Positions 6,555 through 7,740 of a stretch of 7,740 nucleotides of DNA are shown piece after piece. The DNA is from JBHJHK01 sp050330975 (GTDB taxonomy: Bacteria; Pseudomonadota; Gammaproteobacteria; Competibacterales; Competibacteraceae): the NCBI GenBank assembly GCA_050330975.1, contig JBHJHK010000356.1, forward strand, positions 1 through 7,740, given 5' to 3'. The translations under genes were made by a program, and so were the position numbers. Numbering within the stretch: position 1 is the first letter of the stretch; every line of letters begins with the position of its first letter. The notes beneath the pieces were generated by a model. The model saw only the letters and a program-made list of their open reading frames with translations, was not told where the DNA came from and did no database searches.

Positions 6555-7286
6555 TTAGCTCGGGCCTTCGGTCTCCCGCCAGACGCAGCGCCCCGCGGCT
6601 GCTAGGCGATCCAAATAGTGCTGGTGGGTTTGCTGCTCTTGCGCCGTGGCAGCGACGATCCGCAACTGACGCCGCCGACGGGGGAGGGGGGGCTTGGCCA
6701 CTAACCCCTCGGCCGCCTGGGTATCCAATCCGTTGCTGCCCGAGGTATCCACCAATGTCAAGGCCACCTGGCCGCCGGTCATGGCGAGATAGACGTCGGC
6801 TAGCAACTCGGCGTCGAGCAACGCCCCGTGGAGGGTTCGCTGGCGGTTGTCGACACTGTAGCGCTTGCAAAGGGCATCGAGGGTGTTGCGCTGCCCGGGG
6901 TGGCGCTGGCGGGCCAGGCCCAGGCTGTCCACCACCGTGCACAGGGTCTCGACGGTGGTCGGCGTGGACCAGCGAGCCAGCTCTGCGTTTAAAAAACCCA
7001 CGTCAAAGGCGGCGTTGTGGATGATCAACTCGGCGCCGCGGATGAAGTCGACGAAGTCCTGGGCGATGTCGGCAAAGCGGGGTTTGTCGGCGAGGAAGGC
7101 GTCGTCTAGACCGTGGACGGCCACGGCGCCTTCGTCCACGGGGCGCTCGGGATTGAGGTAGACGTGGAACCGCCGCTCGGTGAGGCGGCGGTGGCGAATC
7201 TCCACGGCGCCGATTTCGATGATGCGGTGGTTTTGGGCCGTCTCCAGACCCGTGGTTTCCGTGTCGAGAACGATCTGACGATTCAT
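6555..7286 (-). CDS. dnaQ: DNA polymerase III epsilon subunit (3'-5' proofreading exonuclease)
   Basis: A 243-residue protein, the same length as Escherichia coli DnaQ. It is the proofreading subunit of the replicative polymerase core. All DEDDh exonuclease residues are present: D8 and E10 in Exo I (VLDTETTGL), D95 in Exo II (IIHNAAFDVGFLNAEL), and H153 and D158 in Exo III (TLHGALLDAELL). The C-terminal part (about 185-243) has a basic proline-containing linker (PPLPRRRR, 199-206) and a region that in the family contacts the alpha subunit. The frame extends to a TTG at 7301, but the ATG at 7286 gives the normal MNRQIVLDTETTG start and has a GAGAAG-like site 7 bases upstream. It ends 8 bases from the convergent epimerase, with no clear terminator between them. 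Upstream on the same strand is a methyltransferase gene, 43 bases away; no rnhA lies between, unlike many gamma- and betaproteobacteria. Confidence 0.96.
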   Translation of the reverse strand: MNRQIVLDTETTGLETAQNHRIIEIGAVEIRHRRLTERRFHVYLNPERPVDEGAVAVHGLDDAFLADKPRFADIAQDFVDFIRGAELIIHNAAFDVGFLNAELARWSTPTTVETLCTVVDSLGLARQRHPGQRNTLDALCKRYSVDNRQRTLHGALLDAELLADVYLAMTGGQVALTLVDTSGSNGLDTQAAEGLVAKPPLPRRRRQLRIVAATAQEQQTHQHYLDRLAAAGRCVWRETEGPS

Positions 7287-7329
7287 GGTAGGGCTTCTCA
7301 AGGCAAGGGAGACCTGGGGGTTGGTGGGG

Positions 7330-7740
7330 CTAGCCGCAATTTTGTAGATCGGATGTCGAGGCCGCCGTGGTGCGGGTTGACAGCTGGCGGCGCGAACCCT
7401 TGGTGCGGGGCGAGGAGGGGCTGGCCACCCCCTGGGCCTTCCAGCGGCTGACGTAGCGCCAGCGGGGGCGAATGGGAATCAAGGTGGAAACGCGCTTTTT
7501 CGCCACCAGGATGTAACCGGCATTGCAGAGTCCCTCCCCAAGGCGCTCTGGGAGTGCCCGGAGTCGTCGAGGCGCGGGGGGTGGCAGGCGAAACCTGGGC
7601 AGGGTGCGGTGGTAGTGGCGCACCGTGACGCACTCAAAACCCAACCCCGCCAGTTGAGTCTTGAGGCGCAGGGGCGATTTCTGCCTGCTGCTCCGGGGGG
7701 CGGGGGGCCGCGACCACAGGGGGGGCCACAGGGCCAGGGG
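7330..7740 (-). CDS. Class I SAM-dependent methyltransferase, C-terminal part (start beyond right edge)
   Basis: The frame is open from base 7740 to a TAG at 7330, giving 136 residues of the C-terminal end; the SAM-binding part lies outside the window. A TTG at 7644 looks like a start but coding continues upstream (PLALWPPLWSR and on), so it is internal. The key block is YILVAKKRVSTLIPIRPRW, with LGFECVTVRHYHR before it. Both resemble the end of the methyltransferase usually found beside gloB, rnhA and dnaQ in gamma- and betaproteobacteria, where the tail reads close to VARKRVATLTPIRPRWR. The part after this block, about 41 residues, is basic, Ser/Thr-rich and shows no motif. It reads toward dnaQ, 43 bases away, and may share its transcript. 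The methyl acceptor is unknown. Confidence 0.75.
   Translation of the reverse strand, partial: PLALWPPLWSRPPAPRSSRQKSPLRLKTQLAGLGFECVTVRHYHRTLPRFRLPPPAPRRLRALPERLGEGLCNAGYILVAKKRVSTLIPIRPRWRYVSRWKAQGVASPSSPRTKGSRRQLSTRTTAASTSDLQNCG

Noticed and set aside
7298..7633. Second minus-strand open frame of 111 codons overlapping the methyltransferase
   Set aside because: It is a shifted frame. The frame ending at 7330 carries the recognisable ILVAKKRV...IRPRW block and stays open to the window edge.

Overview
The window reads as a chromosomal piece of a high-GC proteobacterium, beta or gamma (I cannot settle the class), that makes an exopolysaccharide tied to the PEP-CTERM/exosortase (XrtA) system. 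Evidence for this is the recognisable PrsK/PrsR two-component pair and the PEP-CTERM-type sugar transferase on the left, and a gammaproteobacteria-like methyltransferase/dnaQ housekeeping pair on the right. All assignments come from reading motifs in the translations; no database search was run.

Layout. The minus-strand block at 1-3934 is one tightly packed unit read right to left: polyprenyl-phosphate sugar transferase (2546-3934), the histidine kinase PrsK (400-2544, one base after the transferase stop), and the response regulator PrsR (from 437 off the left edge, overlapping prsK by 38 bases). A 308-base divergent intergenic region (3935-4242) follows, with a perfect TATAAT on the plus strand, a 10-base direct repeat and a short inverted repeat. 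The plus-strand block at 4243-6546 holds two nucleotide-sugar genes, a TviB-type UDP-N-acetylglucosamine 6-dehydrogenase and a UDP-glucuronate 4-epimerase-type enzyme, 21 bases apart and probably one operon. Eight bases later the strand flips: dnaQ (6555-7286, minus) ends head-on against the epimerase, and upstream of dnaQ lies the C-terminal part of a class I SAM-dependent methyltransferase (7330 to the right edge, minus).

How it fits together (inference). TviB and the epimerase would supply acidic UDP-sugars. The transferase would load the first sugar phosphate on undecaprenyl phosphate at the inner membrane. PrsK/PrsR would sense a signal and switch sigma-54-dependent genes of the PEP-CTERM/EPS regulon. 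The dnaQ and methyltransferase genes are unrelated housekeeping genes and mark the edge of the polysaccharide locus. I see no mobile element, CRISPR array, tRNA, rRNA or wholly unknown system in the window. The most interesting points are the substrate mismatch between the two sugar enzymes, the compact shared control region, the coupled prsK/prsR overlap, and the absence of rnhA from its usual place between the methyltransferase and dnaQ.
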